Below, piece after piece: positions 7,116-14,845 of a stretch of DNA of 15,243 nt; position 1 is the first letter of the stretch, and every line of letters starts with the position of its first letter. The stretch is from positions 1-15,243 of the forward strand of contig DAOUEM010000059.1 of the NCBI GenBank assembly GCA_034430555.1, in the 5' to 3' direction. The position numbers and the translations under genes are program-made. The stretch comes from DAOTXK01 sp034430555. GTDB lineage: Bacteria; Chloroflexota; Anaerolineae; Aggregatilineales; Ch27. The notes beneath the pieces were generated by a model that saw only the letters and a list, made by a program, of their open reading frames with translations, made no database searches and was not told where the DNA came from.

Positions 7116-7964
7116 ATGAGCCCACCGCAAGCGAAGGATATCCAGGAACTCAAGGAACTGGCCCGGCAAGTCCGGCTGGACATCCTCGAATCGACTACCA
7201 AAGCCGGGTCGGGGCACCCCTCCAGCTCCTTCTCGTCGACCGATATCGCCGTGGCCCTGTACTTCGGCGGCATCCTCAACTACCGTCCGGATGAGCCGTG
7301 GTGGCCGGAACGCGACCGCTTCATCATGAGCAAAGGGCACGCCGCGCCGCTGCTGTACGCGATCCTGTCGCGGGCGGGCTACTTCCCGGTGGAAGAACAA
7401 TGGCGCCTGCGCGAGATCGACAGCCCGGTGCAGGGCCATCCCATCCAGGGTTTGATGCCCGGCGTGGAAGCAACCACCGGTTCGCTGGGGCAGGGACTCT
7501 CGCTCGGCATCGGTCACCTGCTGGCCGCCCGCCTCAACGGCTACGACTACCGCGTGTACGTCCTGCTGGGCGACGGCGAATGTGAAGCCGGCCAGATATG
7601 GGAAGCGGCCATGGCGGCCTCCCACTTCAAAACGGGCAAACTGCACGCCATCCTGGACTACAACAAGTACCAGGAAACCGGCCCGATCAGCCGCGAGATG
7701 GCGCTGGAACCGCTGGTGGACAAGTGGCGCAGCTTCGGCTGGTACGTGGCGGAAGCCGACGGGCACGATATCGAAGACCTGCTCGCCAAACTGCGGCTCG
7801 TACAGCGGCAGGAAGCGACGGGCAAGCCGTCGATCATCATCGCCCACACGGTAAAGGGTAAAGGCGTCAGCTTCGTAGAGGCCGACTACACCTTCCACGG
7901 GCGGGCGCTGAAACCGGACCAGGCCGAAAAGGCACGGGAGGAGCTTATCCATGCGGCTGGGTGA
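7116..7964 (+). CDS. Transketolase, N-terminal (ThDP-binding) subunit
   Basis: At 282 residues it matches the N-terminal half of transketolase (Pfam Transketolase_N). It shows the substrate/ThDP histidines GSGHP (H34) and KGHAAP (H75), the TTGSLGQGLSLG segment (120-131) and the ThDP-magnesium motif GDGECEAG (152-159) ending in DYNKYQ (N183). This half binds the diphosphate of thiamine diphosphate and needs the partner half for activity. It sits 18 nt after the kinase (GGAG at 7106-7109) and overlaps the C-terminal subunit gene by 14 nt, as usual for split transketolases. In this context it probably transfers a two-carbon unit from the phosphorylated ketose of the pathway. Split pairs in catabolic operons have been assigned to apulose-4-phosphate (AptA/AptB) and sulfofructose (SqwGH), so this need not be the housekeeping enzyme. 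Confidence 0.93.
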   Translation: MSPPQAKDIQELKELARQVRLDILESTTKAGSGHPSSSFSSTDIAVALYFGGILNYRPDEPWWPERDRFIMSKGHAAPLLYAILSRAGYFPVEEQWRLREIDSPVQGHPIQGLMPGVEATTGSLGQGLSLGIGHLLAARLNGYDYRVYVLLGDGECEAGQIWEAAMAASHFKTGKLHAILDYNKYQETGPISREMALEPLVDKWRSFGWYVAEADGHDIEDLLAKLRLVQRQEATGKPSIIIAHTVKGKGVSFVEADYTFHGRALKPDQAEKAREELIHAAG

Positions 7965-8937
7965 GAAAGCGGGACTGAAACCCGCCAAACCCTTACGAGA
8001 TATCTTTGGCGAGGCGCTGCTGGAACTGGCCACGGCCAATCCCAAAGTCGTGGTCTTCGACGGCGACCTGGGCAATTCCACCAAGGCCGAGACGGTGCGC
8101 CACGCCTTCCCGGAGCGCTTCTTTAACATCGGCATCGCGGAAAGCAACCTGGTCGGGATCGGGGCGGCCTTTGCCGCCTGCGATTTTATCCCGTTCATCG
8201 TGAGCTTCTCCTCCTTCCTGTTGTGCAACGCCTACGACCAGATCCGGCTGTCGGTCGGCATCTCCAACATCAACGCCAAGATCGTGGGCAGTCACGGCGG
8301 CATCACGCTGGGCAAAGACGGCCCGACCCAGATGGGCATCGAGGACCTGGCCCTGATGGGCGGCATGCCCACCTTCGTGATCCTGGTCCCCGGCGATCCG
8401 ACCTCGATGAAAAAGGCGGTCTTCGCCACGGCGGCCCATGAAGGCCCGGTCTTCCTGCGGTCCAGCCGCATCGCCATGCCCTACATCTACGCGGAGGACG
8501 ACTGCCCCTTCGAAATCGGCAAAGCTAACATCGTGCGCGAGGGCAGCGACGTCACGATCATCGGCTGCGGCATGATGGTGGCCGCCGGGCTGGATGCCGC
8601 CGCCGTCCTGGCGGAAGAGGGCATTGAGGCCCGCGTGCTGGACTTCCACACCATCCGCCCCATGGACGTCGACGCTATCGTCAGCGCGGCCCAGGACACG
8701 GGCGCCATCGTCTGCGCGGAGGAGCACCTGCTGCAAGGCGGCATGGGCAGCAACATCGCCCGTGTGGTCGCCGCCAATGCCCCGGTACCGATGCGCTTCG
8801 TCGGTCTGGACGACACTTACGTCGAATCGGCGGACCCGAACGACCTGCTGGTCAAGTACCACCTGACCGCGGACGACATCTGCGCCGCCGCGCGGGAAGC
8901 GGTCGCCGCCAAGACGGCCAGCGCGGTCAAGGGATAA
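7951..8937 (+). CDS. Transketolase, C-terminal (pyrimidine-binding) subunit
   Basis: This 328-residue protein carries the Transket_pyr and Transketolase_C domains. FNIGIAESNLVGIGAA contains E64, the Glu that contacts the thiamine aminopyrimidine. GSHGGITLGKDGPTQMGIEDLALM (split by residues 113-136) is the conserved substrate-channel segment, and RVLDFHTIRPMD with the EEHLLQGGMGS region marks the C-terminal domain. It completes the active site made by the preceding subunit. Its start lies 14 nt inside the upstream gene, with GGGAGGAG at 7936-7943, which suggests coupled, equimolar translation. The reaction is reversible two-carbon transfer between a ketose phosphate and an aldose phosphate. 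Which donor is used here is unknown. A 1-deoxyxylulose-5-phosphate-synthase-like role is less likely, because DXS is a single long chain. Confidence 0.93.
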   Translation: MRLGEKAGLKPAKPLRDIFGEALLELATANPKVVVFDGDLGNSTKAETVRHAFPERFFNIGIAESNLVGIGAAFAACDFIPFIVSFSSFLLCNAYDQIRLSVGISNINAKIVGSHGGITLGKDGPTQMGIEDLALMGGMPTFVILVPGDPTSMKKAVFATAAHEGPVFLRSSRIAMPYIYAEDDCPFEIGKANIVREGSDVTIIGCGMMVAAGLDAAAVLAEEGIEARVLDFHTIRPMDVDAIVSAAQDTGAIVCAEEHLLQGGMGSNIARVVAANAPVPMRFVGLDDTYVESADPNDLLVKYHLTADDICAAAREAVAAKTASAVKG

Positions 8938-10233
8938 ATGCCAATGCTGCATGAGGAACTGCTAAAGCGGGAAGCTGACGGCAATCCCATCCGGGTGGCG
9001 GCCAGCGCCAAAGCCTGGATGGGCAGCGGCTTCGTGACACAGATGGCGAACACACCCGGCATGACGATCAACGTGCTGGCCAACGCCGACCCGGGCGAAG
9101 CCATCGCCATGTTCGCCGCGACCGGTGTCGATGCCGCCGACATCGTGGAAGCGGAGGCCGTCGGCCCGGCCATGGACGCCCTGCGCGCCGGCAAACGCGT
9201 GGTTACGCCGTCGCTGGTGCTGCCCGCCCAGCTGGAAGCGGTAGACATCGTCACCGACGTGACGTGGTCGCCGGCCACCGGCGCGGCAGTGGCCTACCAC
9301 TGCATCGAACACGGCAAGGACGTGGTGCTGGTCAACATCGAAGCCGACGTGACGGTAGGCCGGATGCTCAACCGGCTGGCAAAAGAGAAAGGCGTGCTCT
9401 ACAGCGTATCCTCCGGCGACGAGCCGGGCTGCCTGATGGAGCTGTACGATTTCGTGCGCTGCATGGGCATGGAAGTGATCGTGATCGGCAAGGGCAAAAA
9501 CAACCCGCTCAACCCGGCGGCCAACCCGGACACGGTCGCCGAAGCCGCCGCCCGCGTGGATAAGGACGCCTTCCAGACGGCTTCCTACGTGGACGGCACC
9601 AAGACGATGTTCGAGATGTCCTGCGCCGCCAACGCGACGGGCTGCCTCCCCAGCCGGCGCGGCATGACCGGCCCGAACGCCACCCTGGACACCATATCGG
9701 AAATCTTCGCCTTGCAGGAAGATGGCAGCACAACGCCCTTCCCAGGTGTGGTAGACTTCGTACAGGGTAGCGCAATGGCGGGCGGCGTGTTCGTCACCGT
9801 GCGCGTGCCCGACCCGCGAATCCGGGACGATCTGAACTATCTCAAAGTCGGCAAAGGCCAGTACTTTACGTTCTTCCGGCCCTACCACCTGTGGTTCATC
9901 GAGGCGCCGATCTCCATTGCACGCGCCCACCTCTACCGCCAGACCACACTGGTGCCGCTCGACAGGCCTATCGCCGACGTGATGACCGTCGCCAAGCGCG
10001 CCCTGAAACCCGGCGAAATCCTGGACGACTTCGGCGGATATACCACCCACGGCGTGATGGACCGCGCCGAGGCCGCCCGCGCCGAACAGGCCCTGCCCAT
10101 CGGGCTGGCGCCGGGCGCGACCGTCGCCAGGCCGGTGGCTGCCGGCGATATTGTCACCTGGGATGATGTGCAGCTGGACGAAACCAGTATCGTCGTCAGG
10201 CTGCGCCGCCAACAGGACGCCCTGGAAAATTGA
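8938..10233 (+). CDS. COG4091-type NAD(P)-dependent oxidoreductase with C-terminal SAF domain
   Basis: This 431-residue protein matches, from memory, the COG4091 family ('homoserine dehydrogenase-like, SAF domain'). Motifs include HCIEHGKDVVLVNIEADVTVG, GDEPGCLMELYDF (160-172), GKGKNNPLNP (184-193), VDGTKTMFEMSCAANATG, FFRPYHLWFIEAPISIARA and a SAF region at about 345-425. The DXR-like (DRL) reductoisomerase of Brucella is a characterised relative. A rearrangement coupled to NAD(P)H chemistry on a branched or phosphorylated sugar is one possibility; a plain dehydrogenase is another. Oddly, the expected GxGxxG cofactor loop reads A-S-A-K-A-W-M-G (22-29), lacking two glycines. The first ATG touches the previous stop codon. 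AAGGGA at 8929-8934 is only 3 nt from it but 9 nt from the second in-frame ATG (8944), so Met3 may be the true start. Confidence 0.8.
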   Translation: MPMLHEELLKREADGNPIRVAASAKAWMGSGFVTQMANTPGMTINVLANADPGEAIAMFAATGVDAADIVEAEAVGPAMDALRAGKRVVTPSLVLPAQLEAVDIVTDVTWSPATGAAVAYHCIEHGKDVVLVNIEADVTVGRMLNRLAKEKGVLYSVSSGDEPGCLMELYDFVRCMGMEVIVIGKGKNNPLNPAANPDTVAEAAARVDKDAFQTASYVDGTKTMFEMSCAANATGCLPSRRGMTGPNATLDTISEIFALQEDGSTTPFPGVVDFVQGSAMAGGVFVTVRVPDPRIRDDLNYLKVGKGQYFTFFRPYHLWFIEAPISIARAHLYRQTTLVPLDRPIADVMTVAKRALKPGEILDDFGGYTTHGVMDRAEAARAEQALPIGLAPGATVARPVAAGDIVTWDDVQLDETSIVVRLRRQQDALEN

Positions 10234-10274
10234 CACGCTGGTTCTGCCAAGTTTAGTTCAGGAGGAGAAAAGCG

Positions 10275-11237
10275 ATGCGTATTGGTGTATTTACAGCCCT
10301 GTGGGGCAACCTATCATTCACCGAGGCCCTGGACAAAGCCAAGGCCGCCGGCCTGACCGCGGTCGAGATCGGGGCGGGCGGTTATCCGGGCGATCCCCAC
10401 TGCCCGGTAGCCGACCTGCTGGCCAGCCAGGCCAAACGCGACGAATGGCTCGGTCAGATCACGGCACGCGGCCTGATGCTTTCCGCGCTGAGCGTGCACA
10501 ACAACCCGGTTCACCCGGACAAAGCTATCGCCGCGGAAGCGGACAAAGTCATCAAGGACGCTGTCAATCTGGCGAAGCTGCTGGGAGTGCCGGTGGTGAA
10601 CGGCTTCTCCGGGCTGCCGGCGGGTTCGGCCAGCGACACGATGCCCAACTGGGTCACCTGCCCCTGGCCGCCGCACTTCCTGGAAATATTGGACTACCAG
10701 TGGAACACGGTCACCATCCCCTACTGGAAGGAAACGGCCAGATTCCTCGACGATAACGGGATCAAGTTTGCCTTCGAGATGCACCCCGGCATGCTGGTCT
10801 ACAACGTCGATACGCTGCTGCGACTGCGCGAGGCGGGGGGCGATGCCCTGGGCTGCAACTTCGACCCCAGCCACCTGTGGTGGAACGGCGTGGACCCGGT
10901 GGAAGCGATCCGCGCCCTGGGCGACGCCATCTATCACGTGCACGGCAAGGACGTGTACGCGGACCCGGTCAACGTGCGCGTCAACGGCTGCAACGACAAC
11001 AAGCCCTACGGTAAGATACCGGAGCGCTCGTGGACCTTCCGCAGCATCGGCTACGGCCACGGCCTGAAGGACTGGAAGGACATCATGAGCGCCTTCCGTA
11101 TGATCGGCTACGACTACGTGGTGTCCATCGAGCACGAAGACGCTCTGATGTCCGCCGACGAGGGCCTGGCGAAGGCCATCGCCACGCTGCAAGAAGCGGT
11201 GATCTTCGAACAACCAGGAGAGATGTTCTGGGCATAA
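10275..11237 (+). CDS. Sugar (phosphate) isomerase/epimerase, AP_endonuc_2 TIM barrel
   Basis: This 320-residue TIM-barrel protein has the four metal-ligand positions of the sugar epimerase family (tagatose-3-epimerase/IolE-type): FAFEMHPGM (E168), CNFDPSH (D197, H200), HVHGKD (H223) and VSIEHED (E286). The N-terminus MRIGVFTALWG starts the first strand. Enzymes of this fold catalyse C2/C3 epimerisation, aldose-ketose isomerisation, inosose dehydration or, in some pathways, decarboxylation of a keto-acid, so the specific reaction is open. It is not closely related to the two 327-residue isomerases flanking it. The start at 10275 has AGGAGGAG (10260-10267). The 41-nt gap to the SAF oxidoreductase and the same direction keep it in the operon, where it may handle the product of that enzyme. 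Confidence 0.85.
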   Translation: MRIGVFTALWGNLSFTEALDKAKAAGLTAVEIGAGGYPGDPHCPVADLLASQAKRDEWLGQITARGLMLSALSVHNNPVHPDKAIAAEADKVIKDAVNLAKLLGVPVVNGFSGLPAGSASDTMPNWVTCPWPPHFLEILDYQWNTVTIPYWKETARFLDDNGIKFAFEMHPGMLVYNVDTLLRLREAGGDALGCNFDPSHLWWNGVDPVEAIRALGDAIYHVHGKDVYADPVNVRVNGCNDNKPYGKIPERSWTFRSIGYGHGLKDWKDIMSAFRMIGYDYVVSIEHEDALMSADEGLAKAIATLQEAVIFEQPGEMFWA

Positions 11238-11242
11238 TCAAA

Positions 11243-11291
11243 GCCTGCCGCGGGCAGCAGGCGCGTAACGCGTGCGAATTCTATGCATTCG
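11243..11291. repeat. Cluster of short inverted repeats between two isomerase genes
   Basis: Three perfect short inverted repeats follow each other: CTGCC-GCG-GGCAG (11245-11257), CGCGT-A-ACGCG (11262-11272) and CGAAT-N7-ATTCG (11275-11291). An overlapping longer arrangement GCCTGC/GCAGGC also covers the first. They start 6 nt after the stop of the preceding gene and about 60 nt before the next start. No T-run follows, so a rho-independent terminator is unlikely. An RNA processing or stabilising structure, or a regulator site, is possible. Confidence 0.35.
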
Positions 11292-11352
11292 ATGCCTTAC
11301 CAGGCCCGCCGCAGTGACTCGCGTGGATCACATCGGGTAATAGGAGCTAAAC

Positions 11353-12336
11353 ATGCGCGACCTCAAGGTCTCGGTTGGGGTGTGGTTTCTGGGCGCGGTC
11401 GGCGATCGTTTTGTGAAGCAAGGCTACCGGGCCGACAGAACAATTGAAGAGCGTTTTAAGCTGGCAGGCAGCATCGAAGGGGTGAGCGGCATCGAAATGC
11501 ATCACCCGACCGAAATCTCGGATGAGACGGCTAAACCGCTCAAGCGGCTGGCGGATGACCTGGGTCTCGCCATCGTGATGGTCACGCCGCACCTGTGGGT
11601 CGACCGACGCTTCGCTTTCGGACAGTTCAGCCATCCGGATGCAAAAGTCCGCCAGGAGGCGCTGGACTTCGCCAAGCACACGATGGACATCGCACACGAG
11701 ATAGAAGCAGAATTCGTGTGTTACTGGCCGGCGCAAGACGGCTTTGAGTACCCGTTTCAGATCGACTACCGCCAGCGGCTGGACGATCTGGCAGACGGGC
11801 TGGCCGCCTGGGCCGATCACAACCCGGATCAAAAGATCGTTGTGGAGTATAAGGCGTACGATCCGCGCGCGCACATCATGCTGCCCACTGTCGGGCAATG
11901 CGTGGCCCTGCTCAACGAGATAAACCGGCCCAACCTGGGCATCAACATCGAAACCGGGCATGCGCTGATCATGAAGGAGTGGATGGCGGAGACGTTTTCG
12001 TTCTGCTGCCGCTACGACCGGTTGTTCCATACCCATTGGAACGACAACTCTAAAATGTTTGACGACGACCTGATGGTCGGCACCGTCAATTTGTTGGAAA
12101 CCATGGAGCTGCTCTTCTGGTTGGATGAGTGGGGTTACGACGGCTGGTTTGGCCTGGACCTGTTCCCCTACCGCGAAGAGCCGGAACTGGCCGTGAAGGA
12201 GAGCATCCGCAACATCCAGTTCGCTTACGAGTGCCTGGAGCGGGTGCCACGCCAGGAGTTGGCGGAGGTTTTCCAGACCTCGGACGCCATCAAAGCCGTG
12301 CAGCTTGTGCGTCGGATGTTGGGCAGCGCAAGCTAG
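11353..12336 (+). CDS. Xylose-isomerase-like TIM-barrel sugar isomerase (copy 2)
   Basis: A 327-residue paralogue of the enzyme at 5129-6112. Aligned by eye without any gap, 200 of 327 positions are identical (61%). It keeps YWPAQDGFEYPFQID, VVEYKAYDPR (E165; D170 replaces Glu), LFHTHWNDN, FDDD and WFGLDLFPYRE. It differs at a likely metal ligand: GINIETGHA has E200 where copy 1 has D200, and Glu is the residue I recall in xylose isomerases. The two may therefore act on different sugars or epimers of one mixture. The RBS AGGAG (11342-11346) is 6 nt from the ATG. The 115-nt upstream gap contains several inverted repeats, so this gene may begin a second expression segment with the aldolase. Retention of both copies in one cluster argues against redundancy. 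Confidence 0.85.
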   Translation: MRDLKVSVGVWFLGAVGDRFVKQGYRADRTIEERFKLAGSIEGVSGIEMHHPTEISDETAKPLKRLADDLGLAIVMVTPHLWVDRRFAFGQFSHPDAKVRQEALDFAKHTMDIAHEIEAEFVCYWPAQDGFEYPFQIDYRQRLDDLADGLAAWADHNPDQKIVVEYKAYDPRAHIMLPTVGQCVALLNEINRPNLGINIETGHALIMKEWMAETFSFCCRYDRLFHTHWNDNSKMFDDDLMVGTVNLLETMELLFWLDEWGYDGWFGLDLFPYREEPELAVKESIRNIQFAYECLERVPRQELAEVFQTSDAIKAVQLVRRMLGSAS

Positions 12337-12370
12337 AGATATCGGCGTCAGGCAGAATCCGTCTGATGCC

Positions 12371-13351
12371 ATGGACAAGGATAAACACGTGTTCGTACCG
12401 TCCAGCCAGTTGTTCAAAGCAGCCTACGGCCGGTTTGCCCTGGGGGCCTACAGCGTCAACAACATGGAGCAAATCCTGGGGTTGATGCAAGGTAATGCCC
12501 AGGCCCAGGCCCCGTTCATCCTGGCGATCTCGCGTAAGGCGCGGGCCTATGCCGGTCCGCACACCCTGGACAGCATCGTGCGCCTGGCAGCGGACGCCTA
12601 CCCGGAGGCGATCTTGGCCGTCCACCTGGACCATGGCGACGAGGTCACCTGTTATAATGCCATCGAGTCGGGCTTCTACACCTCGGTCATGATCGACGCC
12701 TCGCACTACCCCTTCGAGGAAAACGTCGCCATCACGCGGCGGATCGTCGAGCGGGCGCGCGAACTGGGCGTCAGCGTCGAGGCGGAACTGGGCACGCTGG
12801 GTGGGGTTGAGGACGACATCCGGGTGGACGAAAACCACGCCCACCTGACCGACCCGGCCCAGGCCGCCGAATTCGTGGCGCGTACCGGCATCACCAGCCT
12901 GGCAGTCGCCATCGGCACCAGCCACGGGCCGTACAAGTTCGCGGCCAACCAGGGTTTGCACCTGGAACGGCTGGCGGCCATCCAGGACAGACTGCCCGGT
13001 TTTCCGCTGGTGCTGCACGGGGCGTCCTGCGTCCCGGAGGAAGAGGTGGTTCGCATCAACGCGGCGGGTGGGGCGCTGGCGGAAACGGCGCAGGGCCTGA
13101 GCGAGGCGGATATCCCGCGCACGGTGCCGCTGGGCATCACCAAGATCAACATCGACACCGACTGCCGCCTGGTATGGATGCGCGTGCACCGCGAGTTCTT
13201 CCGCGATCACCCGGCAGGCCTCGACTTCCGGGAACCGGGCCAAACGTTCATGCAGGCCTACGCGGAACTGGTCGCCCGCCGCAGTACAGTGCTCGGCTCC
13301 GCCGGGCAGCTGGCGGCGGTGCGCGCGGCCCTGGCCCCGGCGACCGAGTAG
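12371..13351 (+). CDS. Class II (zinc) fructose-bisphosphate-type aldolase
   Basis: From this ATG the protein has 326 residues, the usual class II aldolase length. It shows HLDHGDE (proton donor D87, zinc ligand H88), SVMIDASHYPFEENV (106-120), VEAELGTLGG (137-146), AIGTSHGPYKF (zinc H185), VLHGASCV (zinc H216) and KINIDTDCRL (259-267). It cleaves or forms ketose 1-phosphates or bisphosphates with dihydroxyacetone phosphate as one product. GTSHGPYKF and NIDTD favour a fructose/tagatose/sedoheptulose-bisphosphate-like substrate. A longer frame starting at a TTG (12305) inside the preceding gene was rejected, because its extra 22 residues have no family resemblance. The chosen ATG lacks a clear RBS, so coupling to the gene ending at 12336 is likely. 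It would complete carbon-carbon cleavage of the pathway. Confidence 0.88.
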   Translation: MDKDKHVFVPSSQLFKAAYGRFALGAYSVNNMEQILGLMQGNAQAQAPFILAISRKARAYAGPHTLDSIVRLAADAYPEAILAVHLDHGDEVTCYNAIESGFYTSVMIDASHYPFEENVAITRRIVERARELGVSVEAELGTLGGVEDDIRVDENHAHLTDPAQAAEFVARTGITSLAVAIGTSHGPYKFAANQGLHLERLAAIQDRLPGFPLVLHGASCVPEEEVVRINAAGGALAETAQGLSEADIPRTVPLGITKINIDTDCRLVWMRVHREFFRDHPAGLDFREPGQTFMQAYAELVARRSTVLGSAGQLAAVRAALAPATE

Positions 13352-13382
13352 CTGGCGATCAGGTCACTACAGCTGGAGTCAG

Positions 13383-13398
13383 CCTGGCCCTGGCCAGG
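13383..13398. repeat. Perfect 7+7 inverted repeat downstream of the aldolase gene
   Basis: CCTGGCC (13383-13389) and GGCCAGG (13392-13398) are exact reverse complements with a 2-nt centre. It lies 32 nt after the aldolase stop and is followed by a G-rich stretch, not by Ts, so it is a weak candidate terminator. A two-base loop is too tight for a free hairpin without opening a pair. An operator-like role in front of the transporter genes is an alternative. Confidence 0.35.
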
Positions 13399-13504
13399 TC
13401 GGAGGCCGGGCTGCGATATACCGAAGATGATGGCCCAGGAAAGCAAAGGGAGGTGCCAAAACAGTCATCGAAAAAGGATTCCGTTTTAACACACGCAAAA
13501 TCAC

Positions 13505-13514
13505 GCAAGCTTGC
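13505..13514. promoter_or_regulatory. Palindrome GCAAGCTTGC upstream of the binding-protein gene
   Basis: A perfect 10-bp palindrome is flanked by CAAAA (13492-13496) and TTTT (13517-13520), making a larger loose dyad. It sits 14 nt upstream of the GAGGAGGAG ribosome binding site of the solute-binding protein. The position suits an operator (LacI-like sites are similar palindromes) or an mRNA 5' structure. The intergenic region 13352-13542 otherwise shows no strong -35/-10 pair to my eye. Confidence 0.3.
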
Positions 13515-13542
13515 AGTTTTAGGTTTTGAGGAGGAGATCTAC

Positions 13543-14832
13543 ATGTTGAAGAGGGCCGTATTTGTGCTCTTGATCGCGGTGGTCGCGTTCGGCCTGGTCG
13601 GCCCGGCGCCTACCACTGTCGCGCAGGAACTTCCTGAACTGTCGATTATCTGGTTCGCCTGGCCGCCCTGCGATGCGCTGACCGAACTGGTCGCCGGCTA
13701 CGAGGACGCCAACGTTACCGTCAACTGCATCCCGATCGGCCAGTGGCACGACCAGATCTTCACCGACTTCGCGGCCCAGGGCGGCGCAGACCTCCCCATC
13801 GTGGACAGCCAGTGGACTGGCGAGGCCGTACAGGGTAGTCACATCATGGACCTGACCGAGTTCATGGAAGAAAACCTGCCGATGGATGACTACATCCCCG
13901 CCGCGCTGGCGGCTTACGGTGAGTACCCGGCCGGCAGCGGCACCTACTACGGCGTGCCCGCCATGACCGACGTGCAGTTGATGATCTACCGGGCGGACCT
14001 GTTCGAGGAAGCCGGCTTCGAGGCTCCCGAGACCTGGTCCGAACTGCTGGAGCAAGCCCAGTACTTCAAGGAGTCGGACGTCATCGACAACGGCTGGGTG
14101 TGGTTCTGGTGCGGCACCGAGGCCTGCCTGGATGTGCTGCAAAGCGCCTGGAACCAGATCGGCTGGTCGTTCGGCGGCGAGCTGTGGGACCCCGAGACTT
14201 ACACGGTCGAGGGCGTGCTCAACAGTGAAGAAAACGTGGCCGCCGTCGAATACGCGGCGGCACTGTACCAGACCGGCCCCGAGGGCGCCGGCAACTACCA
14301 GTATGGCGACGTGATTGACGCCATCTGCAATGGCACCGCCGCCATGACGGCGATCTGGGTCGGCATTCTCCCCAGCTTCCAGGACCCGGAGTCCTGCGCG
14401 CAGGCCGAAAACCTGGCCTACGCCGTCACGCCGGGAGAAGTCGAACACATCCTCCAGCTGGGTGGTATGGGCATGAACGTCAGCTCCTACGCTGAGGATC
14501 CGGAAGCCGCCCTGGACTTCCTGTCCTGGTTCCAGTCCGACGACGTGCAGCTGGAGTGGGTAAGCCTGGGCGGCTACAGCGCCCGCGAGAGCATCCTGGC
14601 CTCCGACGAGTTCCAGACTGCCGCGCCCTACAATCCACTGTTCGCCGAAGCCTACGCGCTGGTTAAGGACTTCTGGAACGTACCCGAATACATCGACATG
14701 CTGATCGTGCAGGGCCAGTACCTGAACCTGGCGATCGTGGGTGAGATGGACGCGCAGGAAGCGCTCGACGAGATCGCTGCCGCGCATCAGGCCATCCTGG
14801 ATGAAGCGTATCCGGACGGCCCGCCCCAGTAA
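13543..14832 (+). CDS. Extracellular sugar-binding protein of an ABC transporter (family 1)
   Basis: The protein has 429 residues from the ATG that follows GAGGAGGAG (13528-13536). The frame is open further upstream, but those 123 codons overlap the aldolase gene and look random, so they are excluded. Residues 1-28 are a signal peptide (LKR, hydrophobic core, then TTVAQ, likely cleavage after VAQ) without a lipobox cysteine. SBP_bac_1 features include a first strand LSIIWFAWPP, YYGVPAMTDVQLMIYRADLFEEAGFEAPETWSELL (split over 135-169) and a C-terminal FLSWFQSDDVQLEWVSLGGYSAR region. It captures a carbohydrate outside the membrane for the permease encoded next. Aromatic residues in the early segment (W37, F38, W40, W68, W91) suit stacking on a sugar. 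Location at the end of the enzyme cluster points to the pathway's own substrate. Confidence 0.92.
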   Translation: MLKRAVFVLLIAVVAFGLVGPAPTTVAQELPELSIIWFAWPPCDALTELVAGYEDANVTVNCIPIGQWHDQIFTDFAAQGGADLPIVDSQWTGEAVQGSHIMDLTEFMEENLPMDDYIPAALAAYGEYPAGSGTYYGVPAMTDVQLMIYRADLFEEAGFEAPETWSELLEQAQYFKESDVIDNGWVWFWCGTEACLDVLQSAWNQIGWSFGGELWDPETYTVEGVLNSEENVAAVEYAAALYQTGPEGAGNYQYGDVIDAICNGTAAMTAIWVGILPSFQDPESCAQAENLAYAVTPGEVEHILQLGGMGMNVSSYAEDPEAALDFLSWFQSDDVQLEWVSLGGYSARESILASDEFQTAAPYNPLFAEAYALVKDFWNVPEYIDMLIVQGQYLNLAIVGEMDAQEALDEIAAAHQAILDEAYPDGPPQ

Positions 14833-14845
14833 ACGCTTGAGAGCG

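Noticed and set aside
7020..10236. Long minus-strand frames opposite transketolase and SAF oxidoreductase genes
   Set aside because: They are long only because high-GC coding DNA has few stops on the opposite strand. Products are His/Gly/Val/Arg/Asp-rich without domains, and the plus-strand genes are certain.
12305..12370. N-terminal extension of the aldolase from a TTG codon
   Set aside because: It overlaps the end of the isomerase gene. The added residues (MCVGCWAAQ...) do not resemble aldolase N-termini, and the ATG at 12371 gives the family's normal length.
5129..13351. Naming the pathway as apiose or sulfoquinovose catabolism and using apsI/aptAB or sqw symbols
   Set aside because: Only the family types (split transketolase, TIM-barrel isomerase) are shared. 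The PfkB kinase and SAF oxidoreductase do not fit those operons as I know them, and no diagnostic residues could be verified.
13383..13398. Rho-independent terminator after the aldolase
   Set aside because: The inverted repeat is perfect, but there is no T-run and the loop is only two bases.
13174..13542. Upstream extension of the binding-protein frame
   Set aside because: It overlaps the aldolase gene in another frame. The ATG at 13543 has an excellent RBS and begins directly with a signal peptide.
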